From Actinidia chinensis (lineage: Eukaryota; Streptophyta; Magnoliopsida; Ericales; Actinidiaceae), in the NCBI GenBank assembly GCA_009663005.1, contig CM018893.1:12788552-12813551 (forward strand): a stretch of DNA of 25,000 nt, in the 5' to 3' direction. Shown in pieces: positions 9,347-18,280 of the stretch. A program made the position numbers and the translations under genes. The notes under the pieces are model-generated. The model made no database searches, was not told the DNA's origin, and saw only the letters and a list, made by a program, of their open reading frames with translations. Position 1 is the first letter of the stretch; each line of letters opens with the position of its first letter.

Positions 9347-9406
9347 GCGGGGGTGGGGGAGGCCGAACCCACCCCAACCCGCCCCGTTGCCATCCCTACT
9401 TTTTAG
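9068..9406. repeat. 8-bp target-site duplication around the hAT-type MITE
   Basis: ctttttag at 9068-9075 and again at 9399-9406, identical in all eight bases, directly abut both ends of the 9076-9398 element. Removing one copy and the element gives a continuous sequence, gaagtactttttagtgcac, which is the inferred empty site. Confidence 0.92.
9076..9398. mobile_element. hAT-type MITE with perfect TSD
   Basis: The ends are tagggatggcaa and ttgccatcccta, a perfect 12-bp terminal inverted repeat. The 8-bp TSD is the length made by hAT transposases. Subterminal parts are GC-rich (acccgccccg words on one side, cggggcggg on the other) and can fold back. The centre is AT-rich with ta repeats near 9281-9330. 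The unit is 323 bp with no coding capacity, so it must have moved with a transposase made elsewhere. The perfect TSD and TIR suggest it is younger than the LTR elements in this window. Confidence 0.92.
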
Positions 9407-9522
9407 TGCACTACAACGCGAATCTCAAATCACTTTCCCGCCCGCCCAAAATAAAAAAAGAACAAACGACAACGGCGGCGTCTTCGTCGACATAGAGTCT
9501 GGCAGTCCTCGTTTTAAATCTG
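9407..9522 (+). promoter_or_regulatory. Possible 5' UTR of a plant gene
   Basis: The stretch is GC-richer than its surroundings and CT- and CG-containing (cccgcccgccc, cggcggcgtcttcgtcgac), a typical look of plant 5' leaders. It leads into an ATG at 9523, with an in-frame TAG upstream near 9494. No TATA box can be fixed, and the hAT MITE would sit at or just upstream of the core promoter. This is inferred from composition only. Confidence 0.35.
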
Positions 9523-9587
9523 ATGCAGAGCACAACCCTCGCTCTCTCTTGGAGACCTCGTTCTCCATCACCACAGATTCTCCTCAG
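9523..9587 (+). CDS. Possible first coding exon, organelle-targeting-like N-terminus
   Basis: The ATG at 9523 opens 21 codons plus two bases, reading MQSTTLALSWRPRSPSPQIL, then a donor cctcag|gtcatc. The peptide is rich in Ser, Arg, Leu and Pro and has no Asp or Glu, like plant chloroplast or mitochondrial transit peptides. After the donor the sequence turns pyrimidine- and AT-rich, as introns do; the frame without splicing ends after 51 codons. The ATG is the first one after an in-frame stop at about 9494. An overlapping frame from 9387 starts inside the MITE and looks less natural. I cannot name the protein. The next exon is not identified; candidates with compatible phase exist near 22719, but the link is speculative. 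Confidence 0.35.
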
Positions 9588-9777
9588 GTCATCCCTTTCT
9601 CTCTTCTCTATCTATCTATATCTCACTTTTTATACACACAAGTGTTATGTATGTCAAGTGCTAATCTGTATATAGGTTGATGTATGTATGTGGTAAAATC
9701 GGAACCAGATAGGGTTAGGAAAAAGAAATGGGACTATAACTAGAAACCAAGTGCCCCTTTGATTTTGTTGTAATTAT

Positions 9778-9880
9778 GTTGAAATATCCTAAATAGCCTA
9801 GTTCTGTGCCCCTCCTTAAAACTTAGTTTTTAAGGAGAAAGACGGGGCTGACTAGTTGGGCAATATGGGATATTTTAACA
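9778..9880. repeat. Palindromic TRIM LTR (imperfect inverted repeat)
   Basis: The left arm at 9778-9823, tgttgaaatatcctaaatag and onwards to ccttaaaac, matches the reverse complement of 9828-9880, tgttaaaatatcccatattg and onwards to ccttaaaaa. The right arm carries small insertions. The outer ends of the two arms read TGTTGAAATATCC and TGTTAAAATATCC, both LTR-start words, on opposite strands. Confidence 0.75.
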
Positions 9881-9973
9881 CACTTTCTGGACTACAGCAG
9901 TCGAACACTCAGCACGCTTGACGACAAGCTCAACTCATAGTAGCCGGACACTCAACACGTTGGACCCAATCTT

Positions 9974-9985
9974 GCTTTAATACCA
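9974..9985 (-). other. TRIM primer-binding site
   Basis: TGGTATTAAAGC on the minus strand resembles the Met-tRNA primer-binding site TGGTATCAGAGC. It is followed by aagattggg as in a typical copia/TRIM leader. It marks the inner end of the right (5') LTR, 9986-10098. Confidence 0.7.
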
Positions 9986-10103
9986 CTAGTCAGGCCCAAC
10001 CCATTTTTTTCCTTAAAGCCCAGGTGTTAAGGTGAGGAACACAACCTTTATAGACAGTATAGATAGGCTAAAACTGGGCAATGTGAGGCATTTCAATAAA
10101 TTA

Positions 10104-10420
10104 TAATGGTAACTACTTGAGAGCCTATTAGCCCTTTCTACAATGTACTCTTATTGTTCATGTATGTATATGGATCATGCAATTTTGATTATCGAGTAAA
10201 AAATTGGTTAAAAGCACTGTTTTCATCAAATCGTTTTAAAAAATTCTAACTTGTCCCCAAAGCACGTTTAACCATTCTTCATAAAATAATTGTAGAGTTT
10301 TGTCAAGGACGATGTATAGTGCACACTAACCTGTAATGAGCCTGTAAAATTATGGTCCACAACGTGAGTATGCACGAATGCACTAGACAAGATGCACTGT
10401 TCATAACGTTTTTGAAAATT
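10104..10420. other. Spacer, nothing recognised
   Basis: AT-rich, no coding frame with plausible composition and no paired repeats seen. Confidence 0.4.
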
Positions 10421-10663
10421 GAATGCTCCAATCTTTACTATTTCAAACATTTCATCAAGTTTTTAAAAACATTACAAACGTATCCCCTCAAAACTTCTTT
10501 CACCAAGTTCCATGCAAAACTTATTTGTCCCTTGATTTGGTGAAACATTAGGTTTTTCTTTGATTTTGATATCAATTTGGTGAAAGGGCTGGGCCCAGTT
10601 GTAGTCTTTTTTCATCAAATTTAAATTGAATGAAATATTTGGTGAATAATTGGAGATGCTATT
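10421..10663. mobile_element. MITE-like fold-back element
   Basis: The left end, aatgctccaatctttactat and on to acatttcatcaa, resembles the reverse complement of the right end, agcatctccaattattcacc and on to atatttcattcaa. These ends resemble the agcatctccaa-type termini of abundant plant MITEs. Arm identity is about 70% by eye. No TSD is visible, so the exact edges and the superfamily are uncertain. Confidence 0.5.
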
Positions 10664-10676
10664 AGCTTCTGTTGTT

Positions 10677-10707
10677 CACGTGCGCGCGCACACACACGCA
10701 TATATAT
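10677..10707. repeat. 31-bp perfect alternating purine-pyrimidine tract
   Basis: From 10677 every base alternates pyrimidine and purine, through cacgtg, cgcgcgca, cacacacgca and tatatat words. Such tracts can adopt left-handed Z-DNA. A gtgtgtgtgt run follows at about 10745-10754. Confidence 0.8.
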
Positions 10708-11033
10708 TCATATTAGAAAATGTAAGATCTCTGATGCTTGATTTGTGTGTGTGTATAAGCTCTATAAGGTACTCTTCCTTTTCGTCGATTAGTTTCCATT
10801 TATTTGTTTTTGGCTCTTTGGCCATTGTTCTTAGTTAGCTATATTTGATTTATATATAAAATACACTTGATTAATTTACTTGGTGTGTCATTTTCAAATT
10901 ACCTGAGGTCTCCTTCTACACTAGTAACTCAAGCTATTGCTGGATGATGGTTTATAGCTATAAAATGAATTGAATTACATGATGTGATGTTTTACTCACC
11001 AAGGTCTTCTATGCTTCTAGACATCTGTCCAAG
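10708..11033. other. Spacer, nothing recognised
   Basis: AT-rich sequence between the fold-back element and the gypsy left LTR, without coding or repeat signal apart from a short gt run. Confidence 0.4.
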
Positions 11034-11038
11034 TGAAT

Positions 11039-12290
11039 TGCTTATCTCCTTAGAGTGGTTGAATATCGTGTTGTTATTTTCAAGCTCTTAAGCGTCAGAG
11101 CCTACCGGAGCAAGCACTTTACTCCAAGTACGAGATTGAATTCACAAGGAAATTTGTTAGCACAGTTTAATTGCTGTAAATAAGTAACAGTCAAAATAAA
11201 GGTATAAAATTAAATTTTGTTTTGGTAATTGCATTTATTTTATGTTATCTTTAACTTGTATTTTACTGTAAGAGTTGGAATAGTTTAAACATTTAGCCCT
11301 TTCTTTAATAGAATCTCTATTTCTTCCCTCTTGGTACTCAATCAATTTTCCAAGGGTAAATGAAATTGATTGAAAAATATTGTATGTTTTCGTTGGTTAT
11401 TGCATCTCAAAATATGTTTTTGAATTGATATAAAGTAACTAGCTTTTTCAACTCTAAATGCCTTAAATACTTGACAGATAAGTCGACAAAACCGACCGAG
11501 ATGGAGGTAGAACCGTCCAATCTGGTCTTAAATTAACTAAGCGGTAAATTAAAGCAATAAAAAAAAAGCCTATTAACTAATAAGTAATTAACCGTCCATC
11601 TGTTATTTCACTCAAAGAAATTAGCAATGGTTTAAAAATAAAAATAGAAACGAAGAACGGAACTATCTGAATTTCATAAGAAACTAAAACTATTGAGACC
11701 ACAAGATTTTTCACATTCAAACTTTCTTAAATCCTAGAGTTTTTCTTTTCAAAATTAATCCCACAAGAAAGGAGAGAGCCTTTGGCTGGACCTTCTTATT
11801 TATTGAGTTTTGTGAGGAGTGTGAACCGGATCTTAAAAATTTTTCAAAAGGCTGCTAGTTAACTATTCTGAACCGCCTTAGTCCGACGCTTCCAGCTTCT
11901 TCCACCGCCTTTGATTTCAACTGGTTCAGTTTCTTGGACGGTTGGACTTCCTTCTTCTTATGTCTTTCTGACCATTTTCCTGACCGGTCCGGGCTTCCTG
12001 GACCGTCAGCTTCCGAGACTGGTTTAGCTTTTTGGTGCTTCTGTTGATTTTCTGGCTGGTTAGGGGGACTCCTGGACCGGTTCAGCTCCCTGCAGTTAGT
12101 TTGTTTCACATATCCTTTGTCTTTTCATATTTGCACTTGTTTCTTTGATTAAACAATGTTTTTGACACTGTTTTCATCATGTATGATGTTTATCCTGTTT
12201 TATTATAATACGTCTATAACAGTTATAATACCAAAATAACCTATTTAAGGATTTATTTAAGTGAAAATACGTCAAGTTTTGATTCTCACA
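11039..12290 (-). repeat. Gypsy 3' LTR (left copy)
   Basis: It aligns along its length with 16708-18280. Shared words include atcgtgttgtt, tagtaact-type agtaactagctttttcaa, acttgacagataagtcga and cctggaccggttcagctccc. In minus orientation it starts TGTGAGAATC at 12290. Relative to the right copy it lacks about 250 bases after 11462. The open frame at 11855-12109 on the minus strand lies wholly inside the LTR and is not a gene. Confidence 0.88.
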
Positions 12291-12300
12291 CACCCCCTAA
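12291..12300 (-). other. Gypsy polypurine tract
   Basis: The minus strand reads TTAGGGGGTG immediately before the LTR start TGTGAGAATC. It is preceded by a degenerate form of the ...AGCAA...TTAAGTT... stretch that ends the internal region of many plant Athila/Tat elements (intact form AAGTTTGGGGGTG). Confidence 0.75.
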
Positions 12301-13249
12301 CTTAATGTTGCTAGTTCCCTTAGCAAAATTGCAAATTTGTACCGTATTTAATTTTAGAGAGTTTGATATTCTTATAAGCTTAGCATGTTTATAAATTTTG
12401 TACATAGTTTAGATGATGCATAAATTTAAAATTTTAGAATAAAAACAAAACAACATAGAACATTTGCAACTTTAAACTACTGCACTTTTAGGTCAACATG
12501 GACTTTTACGCTTATATGACCTTGGTGCCCAGAAGGAGATAAACCAAAAAGAATGGCACTCACATATGTATGGAATTTTCTCAACCCAAAAATTATTGGC
12601 CATTCATTCTACCACTAATTGCATCCTAATATTAATAAAAGTCAAAATAACTAAATCCTACCATCTTAAAACCGAGCGTCTTACTCTGAATCATCTCAAT
12701 CTTCTTCTTCATTGTCCTTCATTTTCCTCCTCTTCGGTGCTTTCCTTATTGCTCTCTAGTGTGTACGTAAGGCATTCTAGTATATTGTTCCACTGCTTGG
12801 GACACAATAATCAATCTTGTTGGTGGAGGTTACGTCAAAATTAGATTGCACACAGAAGTTTCTTGATGTATCCCTCAATCCTAACTTTCCAGATTTCTTC
12901 TCTTTGGGGGAGGTGCGGTGGAAGATGAGGGGATATCAGGTGGAATTTTCAAATGAGGGTCGGGACGTTAACTGATGCTTAACTGGGAAACTTTAGAGGA
13001 CGTGACATAGCCCGAACTCTTCTAATTGAATGTCATAGGATAGTCCTATCGGGTGGCTTGGACATGGATCGTCGTAAGTGGGTGGCCCTGGCATTAACCT
13101 ATTGATGAAATATAGCCACAATGGCATGTTAGCCTAGACTGGAGCTTTTTTCTTTTAAACATAATCATTTCATTTAGGATATATTCCTTGTCCACATCAA
13201 TTTATCACTGAATTCATCATAACATAAAGAAATTCCGCGTCAAGTAATT
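12301..13249. other. Internal gypsy region between RT and 3' LTR, no domain recognised
   Basis: RNase H, integrase core and chromodomain motifs were looked for in the minus frames and not found. The open frame at 12566-12844 on the plus strand runs against the element and has no recognisable content. A large deletion is the likely explanation. Confidence 0.5.
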
Positions 13250-13552
13250 TCAATTCCTTTTCAACCGTGGTTGGTCAATGTTGTAATGAATGGATTTTTT
13301 GTCATTAACTTGTTTCAGGCTTCTTCGGTACGCAAGTGCTAAATGGCCATGTAAGGTGTGGTCTTGTCTGGTTTCTAATGCAATCGCAATTGATTGTATC
13401 CGAATAGCCATCCAGAAAACAATAAAATCATGCCCTGCCACCCTTTCCAATATCTGGTTATGAATGAATGGAAAATGGTCCGTCCTCGTGCATGAGTAAT
13501 TCCTGTAATCCAATACAAACTTCCACCCAATGAGTGACTCGAGTTGTTTCAA
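13250..13552 (-). pseudogene. Gypsy reverse transcriptase remnant
   Basis: A 100-codon open stretch reads VLDYRNYSCTRTDHFPF, then ILERVAGHDFIVFW, ALETRQDHT and LALAYRRS. These match the gypsy RT blocks VCIDYRKLNxATRKDHFPLPF, MLERLAGHxxYCFLDGYSG, EDQEKTTFTCPFG and FAYRRMPFGLCNAP in order. The FLDG aspartate region is garbled by small indels (VFWMAIRI where FLDGYSGY is expected), and the later YxDD box is not found. The ordered matches make the assignment firm although the enzyme is dead. Confidence 0.88.
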
Positions 13553-14236
13553 TTCCTCATTGTCATTGTATCACCGTTCCAGATTTCTTTGGGCACTACA
13601 TGGTTGGGCTTACCATTTGCTATCTGCCAATAGGGTAGATGATGCCGACACCAACAATTTAATACTTAACTCCTGCGCACATCTTTCATATGTGAGTTGA
13701 ACTCGTTGGGGTTTTGGGATGTTTTTAATTATACTCCTCTAGGTAAATACGATGGTGGCAAATCAAGGGACTGCTACCCTTTATGTCCGCCACATTCCAT
13801 CAATAGCATCTCTATGGGATCTAGGATAGTTAAAGTTTGGTTTCTGTGCTCGTGAAGATGACGAGAGTAACATTGGATATGTATCTTTTCCCCTAAGAAG
13901 GAAATTACTGGAGATTAGATGGAAGTGTTTTTAACTCCAAGGTAGGAGGGTGTTTTTGAACTTGAACACTTGATGGAAGGAGCGATTTTCATGGGCGGCA
14001 ATCTCTCTATTGTGGTGCCCAATTATTGAACTCAAAAATCTCAGTGGATTCAACAACGAGTAGATTTGCCTAACCTCTCATTAAACTGTACTCTATGATT
14101 GTTGAATTTGTTAAAACCATAATTCAAAGTGAATCAGAGTATTAGGGAAGTTGCATGCATTCTTCCACAATACTCTAATGCTATACTTTCCTGGACTCAC
14201 CCTTATCTCCTATTTGTTTGGCAATATTAAATATGT

Positions 14237-14590
14237 TCAATTACAGGTCATGTTTAACAAACTGAGTCTCATGACTCCTTCCCTGCACTGGTAAATGCAT
14301 CTGAAGTTGCTAGGAATGGACGACCTAAATAATAGGATGGGTATAGTGGAGTATCTAGGGTTGAGTGTCAACAACGATAAAATCTGCAGGGAAAATAGGA
14401 ATTTATCTACTGTATTAGGAATCCTCAACCATTCCCCTGGAGTTCTAGTTACTTCTGTCTGCTAGTTGGAGGAGTTTACATTTGTAGGTTTCAACTCCCC
14501 TAACTCCCAAGTTTGTACAACCGAGCATGTAGTAAGTTGACAATCGCGCCTAAATCTAGACAAAGCGGTTCAATTTTAGTTAGCCCAATG
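14237..14590 (-). pseudogene. Gypsy aspartic protease remnant
   Basis: At about 14500-14590 the minus strand gives LDLGAIVNLL, equivalent to the catalytic CDLGASVNLLP block, then GELKPTNVN (intact: GELKPTxxTLQLAD). At 14237-14428 a 63-codon open stretch starts NTVDKFLF and contains PILLFRSSI and CREGVMRLS, equivalent to IPIILGRPFLAT and REGKLTLR at the C-terminal half of Athila/Tat proteases. The pieces are in different frames. Confidence 0.82.
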
Positions 14591-15539
14591 ACAATAGATA
14601 TTTCGGACACCCAGGGGTCCTTATATTTTGGGCTTTCTCAGTTTGAAAAAAAACCATGAGCTTGCTTGTTACATTGAAATGCTTTTTTATGCAACCTGAT
14701 TTGGCGTTTATTTGACAGTCTTTTAAAAATTTGAATATGGAGGATCTGGTTTTTATTCCATCTAGTAAAGGAATGCTGATTGTTACTTGCTCGAGAGCTT
14801 GTAAATATCATCATAGTAGTATCATGGTGGGCAATCTAAGTCCTGTGAAATGGTGCGGGTAGGTGTTGGTGTTTGGTAGGGCAGTGGGTCTTTTTCTCTA
14901 TGCATCAAACACAGATCTGATCTTATTCAAAGTTCTATATTTGAGAATTTAACTCAGAAAGTTTATGGTTTCTAGTACGAGAAGGATTTGAATAGTCAGT
15001 TCTCAATCTCTTACCACTCTAAACGTGGTAATCGATTTTAATTGCTATGATTGTGAGTCTGAAACTATGGTATCCACCCATGTTGCTTTGTGGATTTGCT
15101 GTATTGTGATGATTTCCCCTTCTCCTATTGTATTCCCCCTATGGCTGTGGTCATTTGGTCAGTTGGGATCGAAAATCACTAATTGCCTATATTCTGAACC
15201 ATAAGGGCTTTGTTGACTTTTGAATAGATTATGTAAGGTATCTTCTAACCTCCTTTCTGTAGGGTTGGTCTACATTCTGGTTGTGGGTTTGGTATTGGGC
15301 CTGTTAAAAGGGGCTTGCCCTTGGTTCTGATTGCATAGTGATTCGTCCCATTGGACTTGCTTGTTTGCGGTGTTGGTTTAGGAATTTGGCACCTTGCCCT
15401 GGTAGAATTATTTGATTTCTCCAAGAAAATTCGGGTGGTTTTCTCCACCCTGGGTTGTAATGTTGGAGTATGCAGAATTTTAACGGTTTATGCTCTTGTG
15501 GTTGATTCCTGCATTAATGGAGACCTGGTCTCCCCCTTG

Positions 15540-16200
15540 TAAGACCTCTATTAAAAAGATGGTAGAGTAGGACTTCAGACGTAGGATGTCCAAATCTTTC
15601 ACAAATGACACATTTTTCATCATTTCCAGTGACTTCTACCCTCATGTAATTTTCTTAATTTCTATGGATTCCAAGTTTCTGGACAATGATCCATACTTTG
15701 TTTGGCAACATTTGTTCTTTTAATTGTTTTTCCATGTCCCCAATTATTTGGTTCACTTCTAGTCCTATCCGTCGAGTACAAGAATCCAAGATTTGTTTTC
15801 TCTGCTCTAGTTCATCAAGACGTCTAGATCTTCTTCAGGGCTCTTTCCTCAAACGACGCTTACACATCATGTTAATAAACGCCTGTTTGGTGCGCAATTC
15901 CCTCATAAAAGAAACTTAATATACGGCCAGTATCCTAACCGTAGGTGGGATAGCTTTAACAAATCCTTATATCTCTCCCAACAACTACAACGACTCATCT
16001 TCTCTCTCCCTAACGATTATAAATTAACTTTTTCAATGCCATTTGTGGTTTCCATGGACATTTTTTTTTGAAAAATTCCTCTTGCATTGTCCCCATGAAG
16101 TGATAGAACTCGATCTTCAGAGAATTTTAGCCATATTTTAGCTCGTCCTTTAAGTGAAATGGAAAGCGTTTAAGCTTGCTATATCTTCCTATGGTGACCA
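15540..16200 (-). pseudogene. Gypsy gag remnant
   Basis: Near 16100-16170 the minus strand reads KLKRFPFHLKDELKYG, matching the gag block LRLFPFSLKDKAKxWL. Near 15960-16000 WERYKDLLKL matches the block AWERFKDLLRxCPHHG. Near 15585-15640 CVICERFGHPTSE is a degenerate zinc knuckle (C..C...GH....C with the last Cys lost). The rest, down to about 15245, is a Pro/Asn/Lys-rich linker that precedes the protease. Several frameshifts and stops interrupt it. The plus-strand open frame at 15686-15919 is a shadow. Confidence 0.78.
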
Positions 16201-16688
16201 TCTACCATAGATCTCCATTTGCTTCAAATTCTTTACGTGGCAGGTATTGTCTTTCGCTTTCATTCCGTCGAATGTGGGAACTGATGGGTAGCATACCTGT
16301 TTAATTGGATGTATGTCCATTGGCTGTAAGTCTATGCATTAGGACTTGATGCTCTAAGTTGGATTAAGGTAAGACTTGCCTGTCTCTGCCTTGAGCATAA
16401 GATCCTCATTGGGATTTGAATTGGGAGACGATTTATTCTCCGCTCTTCTTGTCCCTCCATTTTTTGAAGTGGGTTTTTGGTCCATTCTAATCAATCTACC
16501 AGTTTTTGTTCTGACTCAAACTGCATGCAATTTAAAATTCTCTTTTCCAATTAGCCCTTATCCTTGACTGATGGTTTTATATACCTGGTAGAAGAAAAAG
16601 GAAAAGATGAAGAAAAAGTGTTTAGAAAGTAGTTTACTTACAACGTCTTGGGATTCCGGGACAATTTTTTAAACTTTTAAGATCGATT

Positions 16689-16704
16689 TCCCCGTCACGC
16701 GTCA
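16689..16704 (-). other. Gypsy primer-binding site, tRNA-Asp-like
   Basis: The minus strand reads TGACGCGTGACGGGGA, close to the Athila/Tat primer-binding site TGGCGCCGTTGCCGGGGA with one substitution near the start and two missing bases. It abuts the right LTR. Confidence 0.72.
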
Positions 16705-17744
16705 AAAATCTTATATCCTTGGACGTGGTTTAATATCGTGTTGTTTATGTTTTCAGCTCTTAAAGCCTTAGAGTCCTACGCGGTCAGCCCCTTTATATCG
16801 CACGTAACGAGATCGAATCCACACGCAATTTGTTAGCACGTTTAATGTTGTAAATATAACTAGATACAAATAAAATTATAAAGTTTAAATTTTGTTTTGG
16901 TTAATTGGCTGGATTTTATGTTTTCTTTAACTTGTATTTACTGTAAGAGTGAATAATTTAAACATTTAGCTCCTTTCCTTTAATAAAAAAAAAAGAATCT
17001 CTATTTCTTCCCTCTTAGTACTCCAATCAATTTTAAGGTAAAATGAAATTTATTGGAAAAATGTTTGTCAATGATTGTCGTTGGTTATTTTGCAATCTAA
17101 AATATTTTTTTGAATTGATAATAAAGTAACTAGCTTTTTCAAGCTTTTAAATGCAATGGATCTAAGTCTTATTTGCGACAGAATCTTGTTACCAATACTC
17201 AGATCTATACAATTCTAAGATTTGCGCCTCTATATTTATTATTAATCAATTTAAAACAACCAATTAAGTTTACTTTAAGAGAAGAGAGAATTTTTCATCT
17301 AAAATTGGATTGTCGCTTCATGTCTAAACTAACCAATAAAATTTAGCCTATCATTTTTGATGTTTAAGATGAATGGCATTCTGCTATATTTAAAAGCGTA
17401 AGGATTAAATACTTGACAGATAAGTCGATAAACCCGACCGAGATGAGGTAGAACCGTCCAATCTGGTCGTAAAGTAAATAAAGCGGTAAATTAGCAATAC
17501 AAAAGCATAAATTAAACATAAAGTAATTAACTTCCATCTGTGTATTTTCACTCACAATAATTCCAAGTGTTTAAAAATACAAAAATAGAGAACGAAGAAC
17601 GAAGAACTCTCTTGAATTTCATAAGAAACTAAAACTATTTAATACCAAAAGATTTTCACAATTCACCAACTTTCTTAATTCTATAGTTTTCTTTTCCCAA
17701 AATTATCCTCAAAAAGAGACGAGAGCGCCTTTGGCTGACCTTCT

Positions 17745-17752
17745 TATTTATA
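17745..17752 (-). promoter_or_regulatory. TATA box of the gypsy 5' LTR
   Basis: On the minus strand CTATAAATAAGAAGG contains TATAAATA. The left LTR has the mutated AATAAATA at the equivalent position (about 11797-11804). The TATA-to-LTR-end geometry fits an LTR promoter. Confidence 0.6.
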
Positions 17753-17819
17753 GAGTTTTTTGAGGATTGACCGGATCTTGAAAAAGTCTCAAAGCTGCTG
17801 GTTACTATGCTTAACCGCC

Positions 17820-18065
17820 TTAGTCCGACCGGCTCAGCTTCTCAAACCTTCCACTTCCTTGATCTTCGACCGTTCAGTTTCTTGGACCTGGGGTTGGACT
17901 TCTTCTCTTATGCTTCTGACCATTTTCCCCCGACCGGTCGTGCTTCCTGGAAAGGTTCAGCTTCCTGGAGACTGGTTCAAGCTCCTAGACTACTGGTTCA
18001 GCCTTTCCAGGGTGCTTCTGTTGATTTTCTGGACTGTTGGAAACTTCCTGGACCGGTTCAGCTCC
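17820..18065 (-). repeat. Degenerate ~20-bp tandem motif inside the gypsy LTR
   Basis: Variants of ggttcagcttcctgga recur near 17826, 17868, 17931, 17951, 17975, 17995 and 18050, many with a gaccgg prefix. The same cluster is visible in the left LTR at about 11925-12090, so it predates insertion. Confidence 0.65.
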
Positions 18066-18280
18066 CTGCAGTTTAGTTTGTTCACATAGCCTTGAGTTGC
18101 AACATTGCACTTGTTTCTTTGAGTAAACACTATTGTTTTGACACGGTTTTCATCCTGTATGATGTTTATCTTATCTTGTTTTTAATTATACTACGTCTAA
18201 TATACACAGTTTAAATACCAAAATACCCGAGTTAAGGGAGTTTTATTAAGTGAAATACGTCAAGTTTGTAATTCTCATCA

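Larger units (their letters stand above)
9778..10098 (-). mobile_element. TRIM (miniature LTR retrotransposon) with 5-bp TSD
   Basis: Read on the minus strand, the unit starts TATTGAAATGCC (TGTTGAAA expected), has a TATA-like ctataaagg near 10045-10053, then ggttgggcctgactag. A primer-binding site TGGTATTAAAGC (initiator Met-tRNA type, 10 of 12 matching TGGTATCAGAGC) follows at 9974-9985, then a short non-coding body. A second LTR start, TGTTAAAATATCCCATATTG, is at 9880. The flanks are identical: aatta at 9773-9777 and 10099-10103. Size 321 bp, no coding capacity. The second LTR is abnormal: after about 50 bases it turns into its own inverted copy and ends at 9778. Confidence 0.8.
11039..18280 (-). 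mobile_element. Degenerate Ty3/gypsy retrotransposon, Athila/Tat type
   Basis: Two long direct repeats (11039-12290 and 16708-18280) bracket an internal region. On the minus strand that region has, in order, a primer-binding site close to the tRNA-Asp type, gag, zinc-knuckle and protease remnants, and reverse transcriptase. The RT block and the PR block match Athila/Tat-clade gypsy proteins. About 950 bases remain between the RT and the 3' LTR, far less than RNase H plus integrase would need, and I found no integrase motif. Candidate 5-bp flanks are tgaat (11034-11038) and tgatc (18281-18285), which agree only partly. All frames are broken and the LTRs differ by many substitutions and indels, so it is an old insertion. 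Confidence 0.9.
16708..18280 (-). repeat. Gypsy 5' LTR (right copy)
   Basis: Pairs with 11039-12290. It is about 320 bases longer, mostly because of a segment at about 17153-17404 absent from the left copy. Minus orientation starts TGATGAGAATT at 18280. A TATA-like box is at 17745-17752, and a cluster of ~20-bp ggttcagcttcctgga-type words lies at 17820-18065. The two overlapping open frames at 17760-18089 fall inside this repeat cluster and are not genes. Confidence 0.87.

Noticed and set aside
9330..9365. ggggcgggggtgggggagg as a G-quadruplex
   Set aside because: Only three runs of three or more G are present with a final GG, so it misses the strict four-run motif. The G-richness is explained by the MITE end.
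11855..12109. Minus-strand 84-codon frame
   Set aside because: It lies entirely within the gypsy left LTR and reflects the ccggttcagc repeats. The right LTR copy does not conserve the frame.
17760..18089. Two overlapping plus-strand frames of 109 and 89 codons
   Set aside because: They lie inside the right gypsy LTR, antisense to the element; the left LTR does not keep them open.
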